DNA of 42,500 bases. Source: Prorocentrum cordatum (Eukaryota > Sar > Dinophyceae > Prorocentrales > Prorocentraceae). Location: NCBI GenBank assembly GCA_963575745.1, contig CAUYUJ010017663.1, forward strand, positions 72,501 to 115,000. The letters run 5' to 3'. Position 1 is the first letter of the stretch, and each line of letters starts with the position of its first letter. Shown piece after piece: positions 9,425-17,449 of the stretch. The position numbers and the translations under genes are program-made. The notes under the pieces were generated by a model that worked only from the letters and a program-made list of their open reading frames with translations, was not told where the DNA came from and did not search any database.

Positions 9425-9733
9425 ATGTGTGGTCGGCCTTTTCCCCTGAACGGTCTCTTAAGGCGGTTTCTCCCTGGGCCGTGTTGTGGTACACGTGTGT
9501 TGGCCAAAGAGACCCGGCCCGGTAACCCCTTGTATCACAAGGCACACGCCTCGCATCAATTTGGTGTGATGCGCGGCGCCCTGTTCTGTAAGCATTGGGG
9601 GTGCAATGGCGCCGTGAGCGCAGTGAATTTTAGCAAAGGGCGCCCACCTAGTCCGACAAGGACTGGGATCGAGGTTCCGAAGAGCCGTGAGAAAGGGATT
9701 TCCGCCCAGAGCGGAGTGCCCTTGTCGAGGTGA
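9425..9733 (+). pseudogene. C-terminal Cys/His module of the retroelement relic
   Basis: Open frame with CGRPFPLNG, PCCGTR, SHQFGVMRGALFCKHWGC and a basic end. The spacing H-x(4)-RG-x-L-x-C-x(3)-GC resembles the zinc-binding module that follows RNase H in many dinoflagellate retroelement proteins; one Cys is changed (CKHWGC rather than CxxCG). It ends at the TGA after PLSR. Function of the module is not established. Confidence 0.45.
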
Positions 9734-9749
9734 TTGCTCGTCGTGCCTA

Positions 9750-11290
9750 GGCTTGACCTGGTCCCAACGGCCCTGCCACCACCACCACTGCCACTATCCA
9801 TCGTCCTCTTCCTCCTCCTCCTCCTCCTCTTCCTCCCCTTCCTCCTCCCGATCGGTGCCTCATAGTATACCTGCCCGATGTTCATTTCATCCTCCGTCGT
9901 GTTCCACTTCGTCCTTCTCCTCCTCCTCCTCATCAACGTCACCCACCGCCCTCCTCCGTACTCATCAACGTCACTGCTCATCATCATGATCCTGATCATC
10001 CTCCCCGGTGCATGTTTGTTTTTCTCATCGCTCTGTTCAACAGTGCACGTGTTCTCTCCGCCCGGAGGGCCCCAGAACCCCCTGCGAGATGCCTGGTCCT
10101 ATCTTGCCCTACATGCCTGCTGCAGTAGACTATTGACAAGCGCGTGCAAAAACAATTCAGATGTGAAGCTACCGTCCGACACCCGAATCGGCGAACATAA
10201 CCGTATTCAGGGCTATGGGAACGGATGCTTCCGATGGGCAGTGTGTCCGATGCGGCGCGAGCTTGCGTACGCTTGTCTCTCTGTATTCATTCACCTCACT
10301 TCCTCCTCTCTCCTCCAATCGCCTCCTCGTCCTACTCACCTCCCAACTCTCGCGTATCTCCTCCAACTTCTCCCCTGCCCTCCCCACCATCCTCACTCAC
10401 GCCCCATTCTCATCATTCTCCTCCTCACACTCCGCTGCAAGCCCACAGTTTTCCCCAGACCTCGTCTTCTCTCTTCTCCACATCTCCATCGCCTCCTCCT
10501 CCTCCTCCTCCTTCCCCTCCTCCTCCTCCACCCTTTCCTTCTCCTCCTCCTCCTCCTCCTCCTCCTCCTCCTCCTCCTCGTTCTCCTCCTTCTCCTCCTC
10601 CTCCTCCTCCTCCTCCTCTTCCTCCTCCTCCTCATCCATTCTCCCTCCTCCTCCTCCCCCTCCTCCTCCCCCTCCTCCTCACCCTTCTCCTGCTCATCCT
10701 CGTTCCCGCCCCCCTCCACGAAGACGACGCGGCCCACGCCGACAACGACGCCGCAGACGCCACCGCCAGCATGGCGCGGCACATGCTCGTGTGGCCAGAC
10801 GCTCCGGGGCGAACCTCCCCCTGGGAATTCTCCGAGGAGCCGCGGCTGGTCATCGGCCCGAACATGGCCCCAAGGAGGGGCTCCAAGAGGGCACGGAGGG
10901 CGTCTAGTGCGAGGACGAGGACGAGGGAGGGGAGGAGCCAGAGGAGAAGGGATCGAAGGAGGAGGGGGAGGAGGCGGAGGAGGAGGAGGCGGAGGAGGAG
11001 GAGGAGGGGAGGAGAGTGACGCTCAGCGGAAACGACACTACCCACGCCGACGCCGACGCCACGGACGCAGCCGCCAGAGACAGCGGCATCACAGCGCCGC
11101 GCGCGGCGACCGCGACGGCCGACCGACGACGGCGAGACGACGGCCGATGCCAGGCACCGCGGCGGCGAGTCCTTGGCTGCGCCGCGGTGCATCGCCATCG
11201 CCTGTGGCGCGCGGGGGGCTCCGCTCCTCCTCCTCCTCCTCCTCCTCCTCCTCCTCCTCCTTCTCCTCCTCCTCCTCCTCTGGGGCACCG
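9750..11290 (+). repeat. Cluster of TCC/GGA arrays
   Basis: Arrays at about 9800-9855, 10490-10690 (TCC), 10960-11015 (GGA) and 11221-11281 (TCC), linked by pyrimidine-rich or GC-rich DNA. A 547-codon plus-strand frame crosses all of this and is a composition artefact. The segment 10715-10900 (plus frame with HMLVWPDAPGRTSPWEFSEE) is the only part with mixed composition; no family recognised. Confidence 0.85.
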
Positions 11291-12110
11291 CTCGTGTCTC
11301 GACTGCTGGCGGCGTGTCCAGAGAGAAAGGCTGAATGGGGGTGGGCCTCCTCCGAGGGCCCAGAAGATCTCTGGCCTTCTGAGCAACTGCCTCAGGCTTC
11401 TCCCGACGCCTCGGAGGCTTGTGCAGAAGACCGGAGTGCTCTGGAGCAGCTCCGCCTCACTCTCAGAAGGCCTGCCCTCTTCTCAGCTTCGCCGTCGGCG
11501 AGCCGCCGTGCACTGTCGTAGGAGAACAGATTAACGGAAGAACGCAGCACACGTGACCGAGAGCAACGAGAATGCGAGAGGCAAACACTACCCCGCGCCC
11601 CGTGCTGCTGCTGGAAGGGGGAAACTTGTTGGTATCTGCTGCTGGTCAATTCTCATAAAAAAGGTTTGGACCAGCGGGGAGAGGGGGTGATGAGGGGTCG
11701 GGAGTGGAAAGGTGGGAATTGGGAGGCGGATGCAGCAGGGGGGGGGAGTGGAGGTGGAGAAGGAGAAGTGGGATGAGGACGAGGGGGGGGGGAGGTGGAG
11801 GTGCAGGAGGGGGGAGTGAGGTGTGAGGACGAGGGGGTGCACTGAAGTGCTGGAAGGGGCCACACGCTTGGCGTGGCTCCTAGAGTACAAAGCAGCAGCG
11901 GGTAGATGCAAGGCGTGGTGGGGTCAGTGGGTGGAAGGGCGGAGGGGCGAAGAGTGGAGGGGAACAGGTAAAGAGTCGGGAGGGTAGGTGAAAGACATTG
12001 GGGGGCACGTAGTGGAAGCGAGGACGGAGACGAGGTGGAGGGGGAGAGGAGAGGAGAAGGCGAAATGGGAGAACCCCGGGGGGGGTGCTTGAAGTTGGAG
12101 TTGCAGAGTG
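11291..12110. other. Unassigned; purine-rich right half
   Basis: 11370-11520 has loose AGAAGGC/CTTCTC palindromes like those at 37885-38035. 11690-12090 is purine-rich (GGGGAGTGGAGG mixtures). No gene recognised. Confidence 0.5.
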
Positions 12111-12115
12111 TCTGC

Positions 12116-12267
12116 TTACCAGCCTGGAACATAACCCTATGCTGGGCACCTCCTCATCACGATGCCAATCTTAGGGGTTCCCTTACTTTTTGAGGGCGAA
12201 TCCCTGAGATTGTCATCGCCGGTTGGCGTGTCAATCTTAGGGATAGGGATACGTTCGAGGCTGGTAA
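12116..12267 (+). mobile_element. Element O, copy 1
   Basis: 152 bp beginning TTACCAGCCTGGAAC and ending GTTCGAGGCTGGTAA; TCTGC is exactly repeated at 12111-12115 and 12268-12272. Holds GATGCCAATCTTAGGGGTTC and GAGGGCGAATCCCTGAGATT. Copy 2 is in the opposite orientation 500 bp away. Confidence 0.85.
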
Positions 12268-12269
12268 TC

Positions 12270-12760
12270 TGCTCCCTCTTCCTCCCCATCCTCCCGTCGC
12301 ACCACGAAGAGCGCCCACCGGCCAGCGAATGCTAGCCCTCCCCCCCCCCTCCCTCCACGTGCGCTGCGGCACTCGAAGGGCACTCGGGGGCAGGGCGTGG
12401 CCCCAGGCCACGCGCGAAGCTGCCGAGGGAGGCCCACGTGGTCCGGCGCTTGCCCGGAGCGGCCAGCAGCGCAGAGCTGAGGAGGAGGAGGAGGAGGGAG
12501 GAGGAGGAGGAGGAGGAGGAGGAGGAGGAGGAGGAGGAGGAGGAGGAGGAGGAGGAGGAGGAGGAGGAGGAGGGCGGAGAGAGGAGGAGGAGGAGGGAGG
12601 GGGTGAGGAGGAGGAGGAGGAGGAGGAGGAGGATGAGGAGGAGGAGGAGGAGGGAGGACCCAAGGTCCGGAACTGTGGCTTCGCGCGCCGCCGCGGCGGC
12701 CACGGCGGCTCGCCGTGCCGTGCCGGCGGGGCAGCGCGTCGCTCCGCTCCGTGGGGCGTC
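12270..12760 (+). repeat. GGA array and GC-rich DNA between the two O elements
   Basis: An unassigned GC-rich stretch (12270-12477) and a (GGA)n array at 12478-12655, then GC-rich DNA with a CGCGCGCCGCCGCGG stretch. Open frames here (runs of Glu, Arg or Gly) come from the triplet array. The plus-strand frame LHVRCGTRRALGGRAWPQAT into a Glu run has passable composition but nothing recognisable. Confidence 0.7.
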
Positions 12761-12763
12761 GGG

Positions 12764-12922
12764 TTACCAGCCTCGAACGTACCCCGATCCCTAAGATTGA
12801 CACGCCAAAAGGCGATGACAATCTTAGGGATTCGCCCTCAAAAAGTAAGGGGAATCCCTGATATTGGCATCGTGATGGGGAGATGCCCAGCATAGGGATA
12901 GGGATATGTTCCAGGCTGGTAA
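12764..12922 (-). mobile_element. Element O, copy 2 (opposite orientation)
   Basis: 159 bp beginning TTACCAGCCTCGAACGTA and ending TGTTCCAGGCTGGTAA, with TCGGG exactly repeated at 12759-12763 and 12923-12927. It is close to the reverse complement of copy 1 along its length. Five-bp duplications are unlike the 9 bp of family C. Confidence 0.85.
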
Positions 12923-13046
12923 TCGGGGGGGGGGTAGAGGCTCGGGAGGTTGGCGCTGCAGGGCGGGGGCACGAAAAGCGTGCAGCATCAGAGCGTGCTA
13001 GAGCCGGACCTGGGCCAGAAGAGCGTCCCTCTCTAGAGCATGAGTA

Positions 13047-13212
13047 ATAAAAGGGGCCCAGGGACACACATAAGTAAACAGACCCCTAGCACAGGATTCC
13101 CCATATTTGCCCATACTATACGGGTTTCTGTCTTCCCGTCCACTTCCCAAAGTTTCGCATATTTTCCTGGGCATCGTTGATCCATGGTGTCTGCGTTTCT
13201 TTCCCTCCTGAA
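13047..13212 (-). mobile_element. Family I, copy 3
   Basis: Same blocks as the other copies: AAAAGGGGCCCAGGGACACA, CCCATATTTGCCC, GGGTTTCTGTCTTCCC and CTTTCCCTCCTGAAG. On the minus strand the donor side reads CTCCTTCAG|GAGGG. The acceptor side has CCCCTTTTATTACTC, with the nearest AG about 12 bases further on, so splicing is less certain than for copies 1 and 4. Confidence 0.7.
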
Positions 13213-13742
13213 GGAGACCCTCTGTCGGCAAAAAAGAAAACCTGACATCCAAGGGTACCCTCCCCAGGATGCACAAGAACACCCAACAAACACGAAGAAC
13301 ACCAGGGTACCCTCCCCCCGAGCCGACCTCGCTCTTAGACCTCGGTCCGAGTGCAAGCCATGAGCGGCAGCGCGACACGCTAAGCCGCCGTTCCCGACCG
13401 TGTTCGGTGGCAACACACGGCAACCTCCCATGCCATCTTGCCGGCTCTTGCGAATCGACGCGCGTCGAGGAAGCGGACCTACGCTGAAGACGGAATGGAA
13501 AGCGTATACCGTATACCAGGCTCCCATGATTTGCCACCGAGGCCGTGATCTCCCCGAGGGAGGGGGAGGGAGAAGGGGGAAGCAGGAGAAGGCTTGACCC
13601 CCCCGCAAGACGGAGGCGACACAGATGGGGCAGGGCCACACGAGGATCTGCGCAGGGAGAGTCCGTGGGAGCCCGCGGGCCGCGACCGGAGGAGATGCGT
13701 CGGGCGCCGAAGCGTCGCTCCCGAGGCGTTCCAGCGAGCTTT
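13213..13742. other. Unassigned stretch between I-3 and D-3
   Basis: Contains GGGTACCCTCCCC twice (13254 and 13308) and TCTTGCGAATCGACGC (13447), which recurs at 22792 before a CGACGCTA array. The longest minus-strand frames here run through I-3 and D-3. Confidence 0.5.
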
Positions 13743-13930
13743 CCCAGGCATGCTCGCGTCGTGGAGCAAGAATCAGGGCGGCAAGTTTTCGACTATGCTC
13801 GACCCTCGGGGGACCTCGCCGGGCCCCAAGGCCGTCAAGAAACGACTCAGGATGAGAAACCGGTCCCGGGGGAAGGGTGGGGGCTTCCAGGGGCGCCGTC
13901 CTGAGAAAATGAGGACGTCGCATGTCTGGG
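13743..13930 (+). mobile_element. Element D, copy 3
   Basis: 188 bp; ends CCCAGGCATGCTCGCGTCGT and, inverted, GGACGTCGCATGTCTGGG. Core blocks CGGGCCCCAAGGCCGTCAAG, AAACGACTCAGGATGAGAAA and CCGGTCCCGGGGGAAGGGTG recur in the other D copies. It ends 17 bp before C-2. Confidence 0.8.
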
Positions 13931-13947
13931 TTGTCCTCCACCTAGGC

Positions 13948-14273
13948 TTAGGTCGGGCATGTCCACGTCGTTCATGTCTAATCGTGCTCATTCCTAATTG
14001 TGCTCGTTTCTAATTGTTCCTGGACCCCTGGTGGCCAGGAAGAGGCCCAGGATAGAACACGCAGAAATGAAAGCATTTTGGCCCCCCAGAACATAAAAGA
14101 ACTTTCGAATAATGAAAGATGAACAATGAGTCCTCCTACAGACGGAGTTCCGACGAAAAAATAGCAACATACATGCTGAAGAATAGGCACAAATAATCAA
14201 CAAAAAATCGTTCCCAGGCTATTTTGTCGACAATCTTTGAATATTCCTCCTGTAGAGGGACATGCCCAACTGA
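13948..14273. mobile_element. Family C, copy 2, interrupted by element R-1
   Basis: Left end TTAGGTCGGGCAT, right end GGGACATGCCCAACTGA. Element R-1 is inserted at 13965-14129; removing it with one GTCC restores the consensus GGGCATGTCCTCCTACAG. The 9-bp flanks CACCTAGGC and AACCTAGAC agree at 7 of 9 positions. Confidence 0.82.
13965..14129. mobile_element. Element R, copy 1, nested in C-2
   Basis: A 165-bp element with imperfect inverted ends (ACGTCGTTCATGTCT and AGATGAACAATGA), flanked by an exact GTCC duplication (13961-13964, 14130-14133). An internal stem CCTGGACCCC..GGTGGCCAGG lies near its first third. It splits family-C copy 2 at a point where the consensus is known, so its borders are firm. 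Confidence 0.85.
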
Positions 14274-14485
14274 AACCTAGACCCTCCCGCTGAGAAGGCT
14301 TTTTGGAGGAAGGCCAGTTCCGGGGAGACGTGAGACTCGGGTACGGGGGACTCGGGTTGGCCTGACGGGGCCATCATGAGACTGACGAGACCCAATCTGA
14401 AAAATTTGACGCGAGCTCTCGCTGCAGGCATCACACGAAGGCTGGACAGTCACACTCCAGGGCCCGGCTCGTCAAGGAGCGAAGG

Positions 14486-14668
14486 CGAACCCGAGTACCA
14501 GCGTACTCGGTCTTACGTTAACCCGAACAAATGAGCGACGATCAAAACGGGCCTTACGCGACATGGCGCAGCGACCTCACGCGGTGCCTCACGCGGGCCG
14601 CCCGCGCGGCACGCCACACGTGGAGCGGGGGCGCTTGCGCGAGACCTCACGCGGGCAGCTTAGGCGCC
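14486..14668 (+). repeat. Repeat V, copy 1
   Basis: GAACCCGAGTACCAGCGTAC, ATGAGCGACGATCAAAACGG, ATGGCGCAGCGACCTCACGC and GGGGGCGCTTGCGCGAGACC match V-2 in the same order. The open frame 14531-15301 spans V-1, unassigned DNA and M-1, so it is not taken as a gene. Confidence 0.65.
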
Positions 14669-15164
14669 AATGCCGGCGAAGACGACCCCGCTTCTTCTGG
14701 CATCGCTCCACTGGGGCAGCGGCGGCACTCCCGCCCGGCCCAACTAGGGGGGAAACAAACCTACCTCGCTTTTGACCACCCTCGCTTCCAAGAGATACCA
14801 AACGAGGCCAAACTACATACGGCCTGTACTGGTCAGGCCGCTCGACAAGGAGGCGCGTGGTATGACCTGGTTTTGCCTGGAAGCGAAAGCGGGGTAGGTA
14901 ATTCCCGCCCTGACCAGCGCCTCCCAAGTGGCCAGGTCCGACATGCTCTGTCGAGGCGGATCCAGCCATGCCGACGAGAAGCCTCCAGGGGCGGCCCCGA
15001 GGAAAACCGGGGACAACAACACGCCGGGGAGAGGCCCGCCGGCTGCCTCGGCCAGCCCTATCATCCGAGCTCTGCGGAGGCCTCCCAAGTGGGGTCCGAG
15101 TACCGTCAAGCCCGTGTCATTGGGATGCGCGGTAGGGATGCAAGGGCCTTGAGAGGCCCATGTG
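14669..15164. other. Unassigned stretch between V-1 and M-1
   Basis: GCCTCCCAAGTGG occurs at about 14922 and 15080. Both strands are open (plus 14531-15301, minus 14813-15214) and neither product is recognised. It may be the inside of a larger element. Confidence 0.5.
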
Positions 15165-15305
15165 AACGCTGTTCGAGCGAGGGTGGCCAACCTCAGCGCG
15201 CAGGCCGCAGCCACCGTATCGCTCCGCGCTCAGCGATCGGGGGGCCCCCTGGGGCCCGCACCAGAGGTCACTTCGGGGAGAGGCCGCTCTTTTACACGTA
15301 GTCGG
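15165..15305. mobile_element. Element M, copy 1 (left end degraded)
   Basis: Shares GATCGGGGGGCCCCCTGGGG, CCGCACCAGAGGTCACTTCG and the right end CTCTTTTACACGTAGTCGG with M-2 and M-3; the left terminus is not preserved. Confidence 0.65.
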
Positions 15306-15329
15306 AACTGGGAAGCCTGGATTCTGGCC

Positions 15330-15476
15330 TCAGGTCGGGCATGTCCCCCTAGAGCCGGATTTTTGGACGAAAAATAAGCAGCAGTCAAAAAATCAAAGCT
15401 TGCCAAAAACTGGTAGAACAAATCCTCCGCAGACTACTCTGAATATGCCCTCCTCTAGAGGGACATGCCCGACTTA
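15330..15476. mobile_element. Family C, copy 3
   Basis: TCAGGTCGGGCATGTCCCCC at the left and GAGGGACATGCCCGACTTA at the right, A-rich core with AAAACTGGTAGAACAAATCC. Flanks ATTCTGGCC and CGTGTGGTC are only weakly alike. GCCTGGATTCTG occurs on both sides (15315 and 15499), a wider duplication. Confidence 0.8.
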
Positions 15477-15512
15477 CGTGTGGTCGACGCCCAGGGAGGC
15501 CTGGATTCTGTC

Positions 15513-15672
15513 GGGAGCGGTCAAGAGGGGAGTGTCCAAGAGGGGGGGGGGTGCAAATCATGACCGGCGGCATGTGCGCGGCCCAGCGGGGGGCCAGGGA
15601 CGTAATGAAACAAGACGAGGCGCCATGAAATCTGGGGAAATAGCCCACGCAATGATCTCCCCCCCCCCCCCT
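15513..15672. mobile_element. Element T, copy 2
   Basis: AAGAGGGGGGGGGTGCAAATC, then ATGACCGGCGGCATGTGCGC and GCGCCATGAAATCTGGGGAA, ending ATGATCTCCCCCCCCCC. It lies 37 bp right of C-3. Confidence 0.7.
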
Positions 15673-15689
15673 AGTCATCACCTCCCTCT

Positions 15690-15820
15690 TTCCCGCCCCC
15701 GATTCTGGCCCCCCCGGCCGCCTCCAGCGCCAGCCGGTCCTTCCAGGGCACCCGCGACCAGTCGAAGGACCAGTCCTTCCTGCGGTACTGGGGGTCCTCC
15801 GCATCCGCGCGGCCCCCGGC
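15690..15820 (-). CDS. Doubtful exon with a Trp-rich motif
   Basis: Minus-strand frame reading ADAEDPQYRRKDWSFDWSRV then PWKDRLALEAAGG. Two Trp-containing motifs in a charged context look like protein, but the segment is short and lies between element T-2 and a GGA array. The frame ends in the T-2 boundary region. Confidence 0.22.
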
Positions 15821-15929
15821 GGGCCTCCCCTGGGCGGGCGCGCCCCGCCGACCGGGCGGCTGCAGGGAGGAGGGGAGGGGTGGTGCCGAGGGGGAGGGGG
15901 GCCTGCTCCCTCCCACCCCACCCACGGGA

Positions 15930-17290
15930 GGAGGGGGGGAGGAGAAGGGAGGAGGCGGGAGGAGGAGGAGGCAGGAAAAGGAGAAGCAGGGAGCAGAGAG
16001 GAGGAGGAGTACGAGGAGGAGGGGGGAGGCGGGAGAAGGACAGGGGCAGGAGGTAGGAGGAGGGAGGAAGAAGGAAGGGGTAGGTAGGAGGAAGAAGAAG
16101 GCAGCAGGCAGGAGGAGGTGGTGGCGTCAGCCTTTCGGGATACCTCTCGAAGAGGTCGTCCCGGTCCGCGCAGTGGGCGCCTCTCCGCCGAACGACGCGC
16201 CCCCTCAGGACAACGACGCCGACGACGACGACAACGACGACGACGACGGCGGCGGCGGTCCTCCTCCTCCTCCACCTCCTCCTCCTCCTCCTCCTCCTCC
16301 TCCTCCTGCCTCCAACGCATCCTCCTCGCTCCTCCTTGCCTCCTCCTGCCTCTCCTCCTCATCCTCATCTTCCTTTAGCCTTTCAGCGCCCTTGCTCCTC
16401 GTCCTCCTCCTCCTCCTCCTCCTTCCTCCTCCTCCAACGGCATTCCTCCTCCTCCTCCTCCTCCTCCTCCTCTCCTCCTCCATCCTCCTCCTCCTCCTCC
16501 CCTCCGCCCTCCCCCTCTCACTCCCCTCCCCCCTCCTCCTTCCCTTCTCAGCCTCATCTTCCTCTTGAAGCCGTTCAGAGCCTGCTCCCCTTCCTCCCTC
16601 CTCCTCCTCCTCGCTCCTCCTCCTCCTCCTGCTCTCCTCCTCTCCGCCTCCTCCTCCTCTCCTCCTCCTCCTCGTCCTCCACCTTCTTCCTCCAACTCCT
16701 CCTCCTCCTCCTCCTCCTCCTCCTCTCTCATCATCATCATCATCCTCCTCCCTCCTGCTCCTGCTCCTCCTCCTCCTCAGCCTCATCTTCCTTTCAACGT
16801 TCCAGCGCCTGCTCCCTCCTCTTCCTCCTCCTCCTCCTCCTCCTCCTCCTCCTCCTCCTTCTCTTCCTTCTCCTCCTCCTCCTCATCATCATCATCATTA
16901 TTCTCCTCGTTCTCCTCCTCCTGCTCCCCTTCCTCCTCCCCCGCGGCGGCGAAGCGACGCACCGCGGCGCGCCTGCGTGCGCGGCCCGCGGCGCCTCCGG
17001 GATCGACGAGGGCGGCCGGCAGTCCGCGCTCTGGCCGCCCCCCATCGGGCGGGCGCGCAAGGGGCGGCCAGGCCAGGCTTGCTGGCGGCCCTGGCGCAGC
17101 GGGTGCGCACGATGCAGATGGTCCTCCTGCGCAGGGCCTGTCTTCCTCCTCCTCCCCGTCATCCTTCCCCTCCGCCTCCTCCTCCTCCTCCTCGTCCTCC
17201 TCCTCCTCCTCGTCCTCCTCCTCGCCCCTCCTCCTCCTCCTCCTCCTCCTCCTCCTCCTCCTCCTCCTCCTCCTCCTCCTCCTCGTGTTG
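15930..17290 (+). repeat. Large GGA then TCC array block
   Basis: Purine-rich at 15945-16110, then TCC arrays at 16255-16930 and 17160-17285 with only short unique spacers (16120-16250, with a GACGACGAC run, and 16935-17150). Frames of 500-600 codons of Ser, Leu or Pro are artefacts. Confidence 0.93.
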
Positions 17291-17446
17291 TGGGTGAGGG
17301 GGCTCCTCCTCGTGCAGCCACCCCTGGATGCGGGCCCTCCCTGCTTGTGCCAGAGAGGGTGGCTCGAAGTTGCGCTTGTCGCTTTCCGGGTGCCATCTGG
17401 CTCGCAGGGGGTCTGTTCCCCCTGCTCGCGGGATGCGAGGGAGCAT
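17159..17446 (-). CDS. Doubtful exon: charged sequence leading into a Glu run
   Basis: Minus-strand frame with RARWHPESDKRNFEPPSLAQ, then AGRARIQGWLHEEEPPHPQH and a Glu run made by the TCC array at 17160-17285. The first 45 residues have mixed, protein-like composition unlike array frames. No homologue recognised and no clear splice sites, so it may be chance. Confidence 0.22.
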   Translation of the reverse strand: MLPRIPRAGGTDPLRARWHPESDKRNFEPPSLAQAGRARIQGWLHEEEPPHPQHEEEEEEEEEEEEEEEEEEEGRGGGRGGGGGRGGGGGGGGEG

Positions 17447-17449
17447 GCA

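Larger units (their letters stand above)
7642..9733 (+). pseudogene. Decayed retroelement: coiled-coil, EEP endonuclease, RNase H tail, Cys/His tail; no reverse transcriptase left
   Basis: A relic of a LINE-like retroelement. Near 7860-8010 an N-terminal charged stretch reads AAELGLDATEADRYQSLAA and LVEVRAAKRPKR. From 8146 an EEP fold is recognisable: LLAEHRLRAGAEAL, AHASTDGGTHSGVCAAVQTG, then VVYLVDPAGASGRKVCRLRA and, after a foreign-looking stretch, GPLSVRGDLEMG, the degenerate counterpart of the GDFN motif. From 9000 in the same frame comes an RNase H-like end, DLWTQIWSAIDRRGPGKITA with TGSHAS. A shifted frame at 9563-9733 has LFCKHWGCNGAVSAVNFSKG and ends IEVPKSREKGISAQSGVP, resembling the C-terminal Cys/His module seen in dinoflagellate retroelement proteins. 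In-frame stops (8397, 8967, about 9168), at least one frameshift and loss of the polymerase show it is dead. Confidence 0.68.

Noticed and set aside
10169-10396. Minus-strand frame with LEEIRESWEVSRTRRRLEE and VMFADSG, at first like a reverse transcriptase
   Set aside because: In reverse transcriptases the FADD motif comes before the charged helix, not after it; the order is reversed here and the DNA is pyrimidine-rich low complexity on plus.
9878-11521. A 547-codon plus-strand open frame
   Set aside because: It is made of TCC arrays, pyrimidine-rich DNA and GC-rich spacers; runs of Leu, Ser and Pro and equally open overlapping frames show a composition artefact.
14531-15301. A 256-codon plus-strand open frame
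   Set aside because: Its ends are repeat V-1 and element M-1, and the middle has an equally good minus-strand frame; no domain recognised.
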